Of a stretch of 64,000 nt of DNA, positions 8,434 through 16,711 are shown piece by piece. Made by a program: the position numbers and the translations under genes. Source of the stretch: Glaciecola amylolytica. GTDB lineage: Bacteria > Bacteroidota > Bacteroidia > Flavobacteriales_D > Crocinitomicaceae. The stretch is taken from the NCBI GenBank assembly GCA_003856375.1, contig CP034120.1, positions 248,001 through 312,000 on the forward strand. The letters are read 5' to 3'. Under the pieces are notes generated by a model that had not been told where the DNA came from, did not search any database, and worked only from the letters and a program-made list of their open reading frames with translations. Each line of letters opens with the position of its first letter. Position 1 is the stretch's first letter.

Positions 8434-10650
8434 ATGAGATATATTCTATTCGGTTTTTTCCTGTTTGTTGTTTCTTTCAGTCATTCTCAATTACAGGGAA
8501 TTGTATTCGGAATAAAGAACGGCGGAAAAGTGCCACTTAAACAAGCAAAAATTACATTAAGAAAAGCTCAGACACATGTCTACTCGGGAGAGAACGGACG
8601 TTTTGAGATGATATTACCTAAAGATCTACCCGATGTATTGGTTATTTCTGCACCCGGTTATGAAAGTGATTCTGTCACTGTGACAAAAGACGATCGTTTT
8701 GCAGGAATCGAAATCATTCTCTTTCAGGTAGATGAACTGGATGAGGTTGTTGTAGTATTCAAACAGGACTCCAAGACCTTTTCACGCCTGAATCCGCTTC
8801 AGGTAGAAAACCTGGGAGAAGGTGAATTGAAAAAAGCAGCATGTTGTAACTTATCGGAATCCTTCGAAACAAATGCAACGGTTGATGTCAATTTTACGGA
8901 CGCCGTTTCAGGAGCTAAAAAAATCCAGTTATTGGGATTAGACGGAGTTTATACTCAGCTGCAAATGGAAAATATTCCGTTTCTCACAGGTTTAGAAAGC
9001 AGTTTCGGATTGAATTCTGTTTCCGGAACCTGGGTCGAATCCATCCAGATCACCAAAGGAACAGGTTCTGTCGTGAATGGTTACGAATCCATGGCTGGAT
9101 TGATCAATGTGGAATTTCGCAAGCCTAAAACCATGCAGCGGCTTTTTGTGAATGGCTACGGAAACACGCTCGGAAGAGCAGAACTCAATGTCCACGGAGG
9201 ACAAATCATCAACGATAAATGGAGTACCGGAACTTTTGCCCATGTTTCAACCTTGCAAAGCGAGTGGGACATGAACAAAGACGGTTTCCGGGATTCCCCT
9301 CTGAGTAAATCAGGAGCATTTATGAACCGCTGGGAATATAACGGGAAGAAGTTTGAAACCCGTTTCGGAGTGAATGCTTATTACGACCAGCGATTGGGAG
9401 GACAACTATACGGGATTGCCAACCGATACAAAGCGGAAACGAAAAACCAGCATGCGGAATTCTTTGCAAAAACAGGATTCTTGTTTCCGAATAAACCATA
9501 CCACAGTTTGGGAATTGTTTACCAATTCAAATACCATCAGTCGGACGGTTTGTATGGTTTGAGAAACTTTGGAGGAAGAGAATTACGCGGTTATGTTAAT
9601 GCGATTTTTGACGGAATCATCGGAACAACAGCGCATAAATACAAAGTAGGATTATCCGCAGTAGGACAGGATTTGAAGCAGCATCTGGATTCTGCGAATT
9701 TCGATCGCAATGTCATTACACCCGGAGCGTTCTTCGAATATACGTACACCGGAACACGTTTGGTGTTGGTTGCCGGAATGCGTGCGGATTATCAAACAGC
9801 ATTCGCAGATCAGAAAGAGAAATTCCAGTTTTCTCCGCGGATTCATGCGAAATTTGCCTTGGATGAATATACGGATCTGCGTGTAACAACAGGTAAGGCG
9901 TGGAGATTGCCGACCATTATTATGGACAACTCTTCTTTGCTGGCAACTTCAAAAACCTGGGTGGTGAATGCGAGTAACCAACAGGAAGAAGTTTGGAACT
10001 CCGGAATTTCTGTGATCCGCACCATGAGATTGTGGAACAGAGCGGCAAGTATTTCTGCTGATTTCTATCATGCACGTTTCAACAGACAATTTATCATCGA
10101 TCGTGAACAGTCGACCGATTCGATTTTCTTCGGTTTCCAATCAAATGTTTCCCGAAGCAGTACGTTCCAGACAGAATTAAGTTTTATGCCATGGAAATCC
10201 ATTACTTTCCGTTTGGCGTATAAGTTCCTGGAAGTAAAAGCAGATTATGCCGGAAGTTTACGTCAGCAAGTGATGGTGCCGCAGCACCGCGCATTGTTTA
10301 ATGTGGCTTTTGCAAGCAGAAACAAGAAGTGGGAGATTGATGGTACGATTTCTGTATACAGCAGAATGCGTTTGCCGGATGTTACTTTACCGGACGGAAC
10401 GCGTTTAACGAATGAAAAGAGTCAGGTTGTACCTGTTGGATTGGCACAGATTACGCGTCATTTCAAACGTTGGGATATATATTTAGGAGGAGAGAATTTG
10501 TTTAACTTCAAACAGAAGAATCCGATTATCAGTGCAAATAACCCGTATGACCCGACTTTCGATGCAACGCGTGTTTGGGCGCCGGTTATGGGAACGGTAA
10601 TTTATGCCGGATTCCGATATGAGATAAATAGAAAAGTAGAAAAAAAGTAG
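8434..10650 (+). CDS. TonB-dependent outer-membrane receptor, metal-linked
   Basis: 738 residues. Signal peptide about 1-18; CarboxypepD-regulatory-like domain about 19-100 (FGIKNGGKVPLKQAKITLRKA); TonB-box-like VDELDEVVVV near 103; plug domain about 120-235 with a KKAACCNLSESFETN motif; beta-barrel to the end, finishing in a Phe/Tyr-rich strand and a charged tail. It is predicted to take up a substrate across the outer membrane using TonB energy. The double cysteine in the plug, together with the HYC_CC_PP gene before and the CxxC heavy-metal protein after, points to a transition-metal substrate, possibly copper or zinc; this is inference from context. It is probably co-transcribed with both neighbours. 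Confidence 0.88.
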   Translation: MRYILFGFFLFVVSFSHSQLQGIVFGIKNGGKVPLKQAKITLRKAQTHVYSGENGRFEMILPKDLPDVLVISAPGYESDSVTVTKDDRFAGIEIILFQVDELDEVVVVFKQDSKTFSRLNPLQVENLGEGELKKAACCNLSESFETNATVDVNFTDAVSGAKKIQLLGLDGVYTQLQMENIPFLTGLESSFGLNSVSGTWVESIQITKGTGSVVNGYESMAGLINVEFRKPKTMQRLFVNGYGNTLGRAELNVHGGQIINDKWSTGTFAHVSTLQSEWDMNKDGFRDSPLSKSGAFMNRWEYNGKKFETRFGVNAYYDQRLGGQLYGIANRYKAETKNQHAEFFAKTGFLFPNKPYHSLGIVYQFKYHQSDGLYGLRNFGGRELRGYVNAIFDGIIGTTAHKYKVGLSAVGQDLKQHLDSANFDRNVITPGAFFEYTYTGTRLVLVAGMRADYQTAFADQKEKFQFSPRIHAKFALDEYTDLRVTTGKAWRLPTIIMDNSSLLATSKTWVVNASNQQEEVWNSGISVIRTMRLWNRAASISADFYHARFNRQFIIDREQSTDSIFFGFQSNVSRSSTFQTELSFMPWKSITFRLAYKFLEVKADYAGSLRQQVMVPQHRALFNVAFASRNKKWEIDGTISVYSRMRLPDVTLPDGTRLTNEKSQVVPVGLAQITRHFKRWDIYLGGENLFNFKQKNPIISANNPYDPTFDATRVWAPVMGTVIYAGFRYEINRKVEKK

Positions 10651-10670
10651 GAGAAAGCATTGCTTTCGAT
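10651..10670 (+). repeat. short hairpin repeat, copy 1
   Basis: GAAAGCATTGCTTTC hairpin inside a 20-bp block directly after the receptor stop codon. A copy with a single difference lies at 36752-36771. Confidence 0.6.
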
Positions 10671-10690
10671 GACTAGTTAAAGTGTACCAT

Positions 10691-11047
10691 ATGAAAAATA
10701 GCTTATTATTATTTGTAGTGCTGTTGGTAAGCAGCTTTGGTTTCAGCCAGAAACCGACAGGAAAAACAGAAACAGTAGTCATTCAGACAAGTGCTGAATG
10801 TGGTGAATGTAAAGAGCGCATCGAAGGTGCTTTGAATTATACAAAAGGAGTGAAATTCGCAGAATTAGATGTAGATTCACGAAAATTGACTGTAAAATTC
10901 AAAAACGATGTGATTTCCTTGGACGAGATTAAAAAACAAGTCAGTTTATTGGGTTACCAGGCAGATGAAGTGAAAGCGGATCAGGCTGCTTTTGATAAAT
11001 TGCCGGCTTGCTGCAAACCGAACGGAATGGAGCATAGCGGTCATTGA
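10691..11047 (+). CDS. periplasmic heavy-metal-associated (HMA) domain protein
   Basis: 118 residues from ATG 10691 (the frame also opens with GTG at 10682). Signal peptide about 1-20 ending GFSQ, then an HMA ferredoxin-like domain with metal-binding CGEC in SAECGECKERIEG, the family's CxxC. It ends in a second soft-metal motif, ACCKPNGMEHSGH. It is probably a periplasmic Cu(I) or Zn chaperone akin to MerP/CopZ, serving the preceding TonB receptor. The gap between receptor and this gene contains the short hairpin repeat, so expression is likely coupled but could be modulated there. Confidence 0.85.
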   Translation: MKNSLLLFVVLLVSSFGFSQKPTGKTETVVIQTSAECGECKERIEGALNYTKGVKFAELDVDSRKLTVKFKNDVISLDEIKKQVSLLGYQADEVKADQAAFDKLPACCKPNGMEHSGH

Positions 11048-11141
11048 TTTGACTGAAGATTAACATTTGAACCTCGTGTATTTCGTGATCTAAGTGGTTT
11101 TTTACTGCAAAGTGCATGAAGAACACGAGGTTTTTTGATTT

Positions 11142-11510
11142 CTATCCTCCGATTTTAAAAGACATATTGCTGATAAGCAATACGATGAATATTGGAATAA
11201 TTAAGAGCGCACTTGTCTGAGCCAAATCGATCCCGATGTATTTTGTTTGACCGCTTTTATTGTGTTTTATAACAATGATGATCGTGGTCCAGATCCAGAA
11301 TAGCAGAATCGAAACGGCGCTCGCCAAAAGATGAACGAATCCGTCCAGGTAATCGTGCTGAACAGCCAATGCAATAAAGAAACTCAGAATAACACTTCCC
11401 AAATAGACCAAAACGACCGGAAAGAGCAACTTGTGTTTTGGTGCGTTTATGATCCTGTAAAACCAGAAGAGACACGCAGAGAATGCGATGATGTTTAGAA
11501 TGACAGCCAT
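11142..11510 (-). CDS. small four-helix membrane protein, unknown function
   Basis: 122 residues with about four hydrophobic segments (1-18, 28-50, 62-85 and 98-118) and little else. I do not recognise a family. Its ATG lies one base beyond the stop of the upstream Coq4-motif gene, so the two are probably co-transcribed and may act together in the inner membrane. No signal peptide other than the first helix and no catalytic motifs are visible. Confidence 0.6.
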   Translation of the reverse strand: MAVILNIIAFSACLFWFYRIINAPKHKLLFPVVLVYLGSVILSFFIALAVQHDYLDGFVHLLASAVSILLFWIWTTIIIVIKHNKSGQTKYIGIDLAQTSALLIIPIFIVLLISNMSFKIGG

Positions 11511-11511
11511 G

Positions 11512-12225
11512 TTACAGATTGTTGCTTTTTTCTTGAATTAATGATTGTCTGGAAAGACTGGAGAGAGCCAAAAGTCCTCCAACGGTTAAGATTGCTCCGC
11601 CAACAAATGGAAACCCGGCTCCGACCAAATCAGCAATGTTTGACGAGAATAAAAATGGAAGGCAAAACAGCATTCCGGAAATGCCTGCTGCAACTGAACA
11701 AATTGCTCCGTACATGACAAGCCTTTTAAGAGTTAACGGATTGGCCTTTTGGGTTCTGGATTCCATGATTTGTGATCTTAAAGATAAGGTGTTTTGATTT
11801 GCATATTTTTCAATAGTCCATTTCCGGATGGTTTGGGCTTTTCTTCCTTTTTTGAAATCCTGATAAAATGTGGACCATTTGTCCGGGAGCATCCAGGCTC
11901 CGAACAGAAATATAGCGAAACTGACCGGTGAATAATTCCTGTTTCCAATCATGAACGCCTGCATTCGGATTTCATCGACGGGAGTCATTTTGTAATCGAG
12001 TAAAACATGTTTTAAATCGTGACTTTCAAAACCTGGAACAAGTTTGATGTGATTTTCATCCATGCATTTGACAATGTCTGCTCCTATAGTTCCTTCCGGA
12101 TGACTTCTTAACCAAACAGTTTTTTTCTCATATTTGGACATATCATGAAATTGCTGGATTGTCCAAACCGATAAATTAAATGATTTCTTAATAATGAGTC
12201 GGGTAAGTTTCTGAAAGATGTTCAT
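11512..12225 (-). CDS. Coq4-like zinc-motif protein with C-terminal membrane helices
   Basis: 237 residues. Residues 69-85 read H-D-x-x-H-x11-E (H69, D70, H73, E85), exactly the spacing of the zinc-ligand motif described for Coq4, a ubiquinone-biosynthesis scaffold. The surrounding region also looks Coq4-like: helical, with IRMQAFMIGNRNYSP after the motif. Residues 165-225 contain two hydrophobic segments not expected in Coq4. Bacteroidota generally use menaquinone, so a literal role in ubiquinone synthesis is doubtful; binding of a prenylated lipid or quinone is the more cautious guess. It precedes the small membrane protein by one base. Family assignment is moderate, function unknown. Confidence 0.6.
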   Translation of the reverse strand: MNIFQKLTRLIIKKSFNLSVWTIQQFHDMSKYEKKTVWLRSHPEGTIGADIVKCMDENHIKLVPGFESHDLKHVLLDYKMTPVDEIRMQAFMIGNRNYSPVSFAIFLFGAWMLPDKWSTFYQDFKKGRKAQTIRKWTIEKYANQNTLSLRSQIMESRTQKANPLTLKRLVMYGAICSVAAGISGMLFCLPFLFSSNIADLVGAGFPFVGGAILTVGGLLALSSLSRQSLIQEKSNNL

Positions 12226-12294
12226 GGATCGGCGATTTAATATAAAGTCAATTTACAAACTATTCATAAGATAAACGTTCCGGACTTCATTTTA

Positions 12295-12723
12295 TTGAAA
12301 TTGCTAGCTTTGATTTCTGAAATGATTCAATTACTTGCTATCTCCCTAATCTTTGTGGAAGCTTTTTCACTCACTCCGGCTTATTATTTGTTGAGAGGAT
12401 ATTTCCTTTACTACCTGTTTTTGGGGATTTCGCTGCTATTTCCCTGGATTGCCTATGAATTGATGAGTAATGGTTTGGAACCATGTAATACGTCCCTTTT
12501 GGTAGCAGCATTTAGTCCATTGCTTTTTATGATTTTGTTTAAATGGTTTGATAAGATTATTCAGAAAAGATACAACAGACATCTTTACTTTCATTTCAAG
12601 GGTTACTATTTTGGATCTTTCAGAGAATCCTGGCTGGATCTTATCTTTCAACTGAGTTTGTCCTTTTCTCCGTTTTTGATTGCGTTGATTGGAAAGCTCA
12701 TTTTTTCCAATTGGCTCGAGTAA
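12295..12723 (+). CDS. small hydrophobic membrane protein, unknown function
   Basis: Up to 142 residues with three or four hydrophobic segments (about 10-25, 33-55, 65-82 and 110-135). No family is recognised. TTG at 12295 opens the frame; ATG at 12322 is an equally good start. It is isolated on the plus strand between two other small genes. The hydrophobic patterning argues for a real protein, but there is no motif or coupling to confirm it. Confidence 0.45.
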   Translation: MKLLALISEMIQLLAISLIFVEAFSLTPAYYLLRGYFLYYLFLGISLLFPWIAYELMSNGLEPCNTSLLVAAFSPLLFMILFKWFDKIIQKRYNRHLYFHFKGYYFGSFRESWLDLIFQLSLSFSPFLIALIGKLIFSNWLE

Positions 12724-12820
12724 TCAAACTCCTTTCCTCTTTTGAGATGTCTGCTTTTCTGCGAATCTCTGTACTTCTCAACGAAATAAAAAGCACTATA
12801 TTAGCCCTAAAGTGTTCTGT

Positions 12821-13159
12821 ATGACCAGTTTTTCTATTTTGCATGCATATGTCTTGTCGCTTCCGGAAGTGACGGAAGAACCACATTTCGAAAAACGCTC
12901 GTACCGGGTGAAGAAGAAAATCGTGGCAACCGTGAGTGAAAAAGAAGACTTCTTTGTGGTGAAACTGACCGCTTTGCAGCAATCTGTCTTTTGCAAATGG
13001 GATGAAAGTGCTTGTCATCCGGTTCCGAATAAATGGGGATTACAAGGCTGGACAAGAGTTTATTTCGAAAAAGTAGATGTGGATTTTCTGAAAGATATTG
13101 TCAAAACGTCCTATCTGAATGTAGCACCTAAGAAATTGGGAGATCTGTTGAATCCTTGA
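12821..13159 (+). CDS. MmcQ/YjbR-family protein
   Basis: 112 residues from ATG 12821 (a GTG at 12812 is possible). Sequence features match the MmcQ/YjbR alpha/beta fold: an N-terminal helix, LPEVTEEPHFEKRSYRVKKKIVATV (described here in parts: VTEEPHFEK, then the RVKKKIVATV strand), a central KLTALQQSVFC, and a late GWTRVYFEKVDVDFLKDIV. The family is small, cytoplasmic, CyaY-like in fold and often called DNA-binding, with no firm function. It ends one base before the convergent antiporter gene, so both terminate in the same few bases. Confidence 0.8.
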   Translation: MTSFSILHAYVLSLPEVTEEPHFEKRSYRVKKKIVATVSEKEDFFVVKLTALQQSVFCKWDESACHPVPNKWGLQGWTRVYFEKVDVDFLKDIVKTSYLNVAPKKLGDLLNP

Positions 13160-13160
13160 T

Positions 13161-15383
13161 TTATTTCTCTTCTTCTGCTTTCTTAAACATTCCGCCCACT
13201 TCTTTGGATAAACGCTGAATGGTTTCAACACCTGCTGCTATCGGACTTCCGCTCATGTCATCGTAAGCGGCGTAGGACAAATCAGAGATGCTTTGCGAAG
13301 GATAAACGAAAATGCGATCGAGTTTCGGGTTCTCTTTTTCAATGCGCTGCGGCAAATATTCCATTCCCGGAAAAGCTGAAACTGATCCTGAACGGGCAAA
13401 AACGGAAATCAACAATTGGTGTTCATTGAACTCGATGATTTTTGGCAGCGCATCTTCAGGAGATTCGATCTCGTAATGAGTCAGATCTGCACTGAACTTC
13501 CGGTGAGTGCGGTAAGCTTTGAATTTTTCAAACGTTTCGCGGGTACTGTACACATCCATGTCGAGATTCAACTCTTTGGAAATCCGCATAACGCGCTCCA
13601 GCCACTGTTTGCAATCTTGTTCCAATTCCGCGTAAACCGGACACACGACCGACAATTTCCGGTAACTTGAAAATGCATGATTGAAGCGGCAGAAGAAAAC
13701 CGTTTTTTCGCAGACATTCAACAAGTGTTCTCTGTCATCACCGATTAAACGTTTCAGGAAATTAATCTTCGAATTGTCATTGATCAAAACGATATCGGCA
13801 ACCAATTCTTTGGAAACACGGGCAATTCCGCTCGAAAGATTGTGGTCGATTGTCGCCATGGCGTGTACGTTGATCTCTCCGCTGTTGTAATGCGTGATGA
13901 AATCATCGATGTGTTTTCTCGAGCGGCGGATCCGCATTTCTGCTTCTTCGTCATTTTCCAGAACACTCACCACAGAAATCGGGTTCATCACGGACTTATC
14001 TGTAATCAATACCGAAAAATCAAGAAGCGGTTCATTTCCTTTCAACTCGTTGGCAGCAACTAAAACATGCTGACTGCGCATGGAAGGGCCTTCCAAAGGT
14101 TCGTTTTTCGTTTGTGCAATCCGTAGTTTTTTTCCGGCATTTTCAGTCACAAACGAAGCGGTCATACTGGTAATCAGAATCAGGATCACCGTTCCGTTGA
14201 CAATCTCAATGTTCAGAATTCCCATCGTGTAACCCACGTTGATCACCGCTAATGTTGCCGCTGCGTGAGCTGTACTTAAACCGAAAATAACTTGTCTTTC
14301 GGGTCTGCTTAATTTGAAGATCAGCTGGGTAATCCATGCCGCCAAAAACTTGCTGAAGATGGCAAATGCGCTTAAAATTCCGGCAATTGCCCAAGCCCAC
14401 GGTTCATTCGCCAATGCTTTTACATTGACGACCATTCCGATGGAAATCAGGAAAAAAGGAATGAACAAAGCATTTCCCATAAACTCAATCCGGTTCATCA
14501 GAGTAGAAGAGTGCGGAATCAGTCGATTCATGACCAAACCTGCAACGAAAGCCCCGATAATTGCTTCGATTCCGGCTACTTCCGCCAAAAATGCGGCAAA
14601 GAATAAGATCGAGAGAACGTAAATGAACTGAGAGGCTTTTTCGGATTCCAGTTTGCTGAAAAACCACCTTGAAATTTTGGGAACTCCCCAAAACATGATC
14701 AGACTGAAAATGGAAAGCGTAATGGCCAAATGTGCTAAAACACCGGTATTGATCACGCCGTTGTCGGAGCCCGAAATCACTGCGAGAATAATCAGAACGG
14801 CGGTGTCGGTTAAAATTGTTCCTCCTACCGCAATTGCCACCGCTTCCATTTTGGAGATCCCGAATTTGGAAACAATCGGGTAGGCTACCAGCGTGTGGGT
14901 TGCAAACATGCTTGCGGTCAGCAAACTGGCCATTTCACTGAGTCCTAACGCATAACGGCATGTGGGATAACCCAAAAGAAGCGGAATGAAAAAGGTCAGA
15001 GCACCAAAGGTTAAGGATTTGTTCCGGTAACGTTTGAACTCTTGCATATCGAGTTCCAATCCGGCCATAAACATGATGTATAACAAACCGATTTTGGCAA
15101 ACATATTCACGAATCCGGTCTTCATATTTGCTTCCGAAATAAGCTGAAAACCATTCGGTCCGATGATTACTCCCGAAATGATCAATCCGATCAATGCCGG
15201 AATTTTGACCTTTCTCAGGATGATCGGAGAAAACAAAATAATGAGGAGAAGAAGCGAAAAAGTAAGAATGGGATTTTCCAACGGCAATTTGAATTCACCA
15301 ATCAAACGTTGAAATTCTCTGGAGAATTGCTCGAACAAACCCGCCATATTCTTCTGGATTAATTCCGACAAAATTAATCGCAT
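13161..15383 (-). CDS. Kef-type cation:proton antiporter with C-terminal regulatory domain
   Basis: 740-residue CPA2-family antiporter. A membrane domain of about 12 helices spans residues 35-430, with LTDTAVLIILAVISG in the ion-binding region and AFVAGLVMNRL later. A soluble C-terminal half (about 440-740) resembles tandem universal-stress-protein-like domains. It exchanges monovalent cation (Na or K) for protons across the inner membrane, in pH and osmotic homeostasis. The first ATG is used; an ATG at residue 13 (15347) begins the typical hydrophobic domain slightly later and may be the true start. It is convergent with the YjbR-like gene at its end. A related but distinct antiporter lies at 16712-18991. 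Confidence 0.88.
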   Translation of the reverse strand: MRLILSELIQKNMAGLFEQFSREFQRLIGEFKLPLENPILTFSLLLLIILFSPIILRKVKIPALIGLIISGVIIGPNGFQLISEANMKTGFVNMFAKIGLLYIMFMAGLELDMQEFKRYRNKSLTFGALTFFIPLLLGYPTCRYALGLSEMASLLTASMFATHTLVAYPIVSKFGISKMEAVAIAVGGTILTDTAVLIILAVISGSDNGVINTGVLAHLAITLSIFSLIMFWGVPKISRWFFSKLESEKASQFIYVLSILFFAAFLAEVAGIEAIIGAFVAGLVMNRLIPHSSTLMNRIEFMGNALFIPFFLISIGMVVNVKALANEPWAWAIAGILSAFAIFSKFLAAWITQLIFKLSRPERQVIFGLSTAHAAATLAVINVGYTMGILNIEIVNGTVILILITSMTASFVTENAGKKLRIAQTKNEPLEGPSMRSQHVLVAANELKGNEPLLDFSVLITDKSVMNPISVVSVLENDEEAEMRIRRSRKHIDDFITHYNSGEINVHAMATIDHNLSSGIARVSKELVADIVLINDNSKINFLKRLIGDDREHLLNVCEKTVFFCRFNHAFSSYRKLSVVCPVYAELEQDCKQWLERVMRISKELNLDMDVYSTRETFEKFKAYRTHRKFSADLTHYEIESPEDALPKIIEFNEHQLLISVFARSGSVSAFPGMEYLPQRIEKENPKLDRIFVYPSQSISDLSYAAYDDMSGSPIAAGVETIQRLSKEVGGMFKKAEEEK

Positions 15384-15600
15384 TTTTGACCAAGACCCTA
15401 CAATCGTTTAAAAAAAGACTCAAAATAATTTCTTCCCTGAATCCGGAAAACAGAATTGAACGCAAGTTGACCGAGTGGAAATCCCATCTTGAAACAAGTG
15501 CGTTTTTACTATCTTTACGAACTGTTAGAACAACTTCAGGATCTTGAAATTGAGCTTTGGCATCGTTTTTGAAATCCCGCTTAAATTAAATCTTAATTGT

Positions 15601-16557
15601 ATGAAACATTTTTTTACCTTTTTTGCTCTGCTATTTATTTCCCAATTTAACCATGCACAACAGAATACCAACCTGGTTTTCTTTTCCGAGCAAGGTCAGC
15701 AATTTTATATCATTTTGAATGGTATTCAACAAAATGCAAATCCTGAAACGAATGTGAGAGTTACAAATCTGATTCAGCCTTTTTACAAGGTGAAAGTGAA
15801 ATTTGCTGACGGAATTACTCCTGAAATTGATAAAACAATCAATTTTGAGCAGGGAACGGAAACAACTTATTCGATTAAAAGCACGAATAAGGGAGAAATC
15901 GTTTTGAGATGGATGAGTGAAGTTCCCATTGAGCAGGCTCCGCGCCCTATTGCAAATCAGCAAGTGATCGTTTATCATACAACACCTCCTGCAACAACGG
16001 TTACTCAAACAACTGTTGTTTCCAGTTCTACGACAACAACTCCTGCGAATACAGGGAACATCAACATGGGAATCAATGTAAATGATCAAATGAATGGTGG
16101 AGCAAATATCAATATTCAGGTGAGTGAAACAGGAATGAATACCAATTCTCAAAGTACCACGACCACTTATTCCACCACGACTACTTCCACAAACACCAAT
16201 GTCGGAACGGTTCAAACTGCATATGTGATGCCGGGATATACCGGAAATGTTGGCTGCAACGGTTACCCGATGGACGAGACTCGTTTTAATCAGGTGGTTC
16301 AATCTATCGAATCCAAAGGGTTTGACGATTCAAAACTGACGATGGCGAAACAAGTAATCAATACCAATTGCATGAAAAGCAGTCAGGTAAAACGCCTGAT
16401 GATGTTGTTCAGCTTTGAAGATACGCGTTTGGATCTGGCTAAATATGCTTACGGTTATACATACGATATCGGAAACTATTACCAGTTGAACGATGCATTC
16501 AAATTCGAATCAAGCATTGAAGAATTGAATGAATACACCAACGGATTCAGAAGATAA
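15601..16557 (+). CDS. secreted DUF4476-domain protein with Thr/Asn-rich linker
   Basis: 318 residues from ATG 15601. Signal peptide about 1-20 (ends NHAQ), a beta-rich N-terminal domain about 21-110, a low-complexity linker about 115-210 rich in Thr, Ser, Asn and Gln, then a helical DUF4476 domain (about 220-315). That domain shows the DETRFNQVVQSIESKGFDD and KLTMAKQVI repeats typical of the family. It is presumably periplasmic or surface-exposed; the function of DUF4476 is unknown. It is monocistronic with a strong terminator and sits between two CPA2 antiporters on the other strand. The start was moved downstream of the longest frame because the signal peptide begins here. Confidence 0.85.
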   Translation: MKHFFTFFALLFISQFNHAQQNTNLVFFSEQGQQFYIILNGIQQNANPETNVRVTNLIQPFYKVKVKFADGITPEIDKTINFEQGTETTYSIKSTNKGEIVLRWMSEVPIEQAPRPIANQQVIVYHTTPPATTVTQTTVVSSSTTTTPANTGNINMGINVNDQMNGGANINIQVSETGMNTNSQSTTTTYSTTTTSTNTNVGTVQTAYVMPGYTGNVGCNGYPMDETRFNQVVQSIESKGFDDSKLTMAKQVINTNCMKSSQVKRLMMLFSFEDTRLDLAKYAYGYTYDIGNYYQLNDAFKFESSIEELNEYTNGFRR

Positions 16558-16576
16558 AAAAGAGTGTTAGAAACAG

Positions 16577-16612
16577 AAAAAAGCCCCGATGGTAAAATGT
16601 CGGGGCTTTTTT
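16577..16612 (+). terminator. rho-independent terminator of the DUF4476 gene
   Basis: Arms AAAAAAGCCCCGA and TCGGGGCTTTTTT around a short loop, 20 bp after the stop. Confidence 0.9.
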
Positions 16613-16711
16613 GTTTCAGATATCGGGATTTAAAACTCCCCTTCAGCCTATTCCAAATGAATTTAAAACTTGCGTATTTTCCTCTAATATTACTTGTTTC
16701 GAATCACCAAA

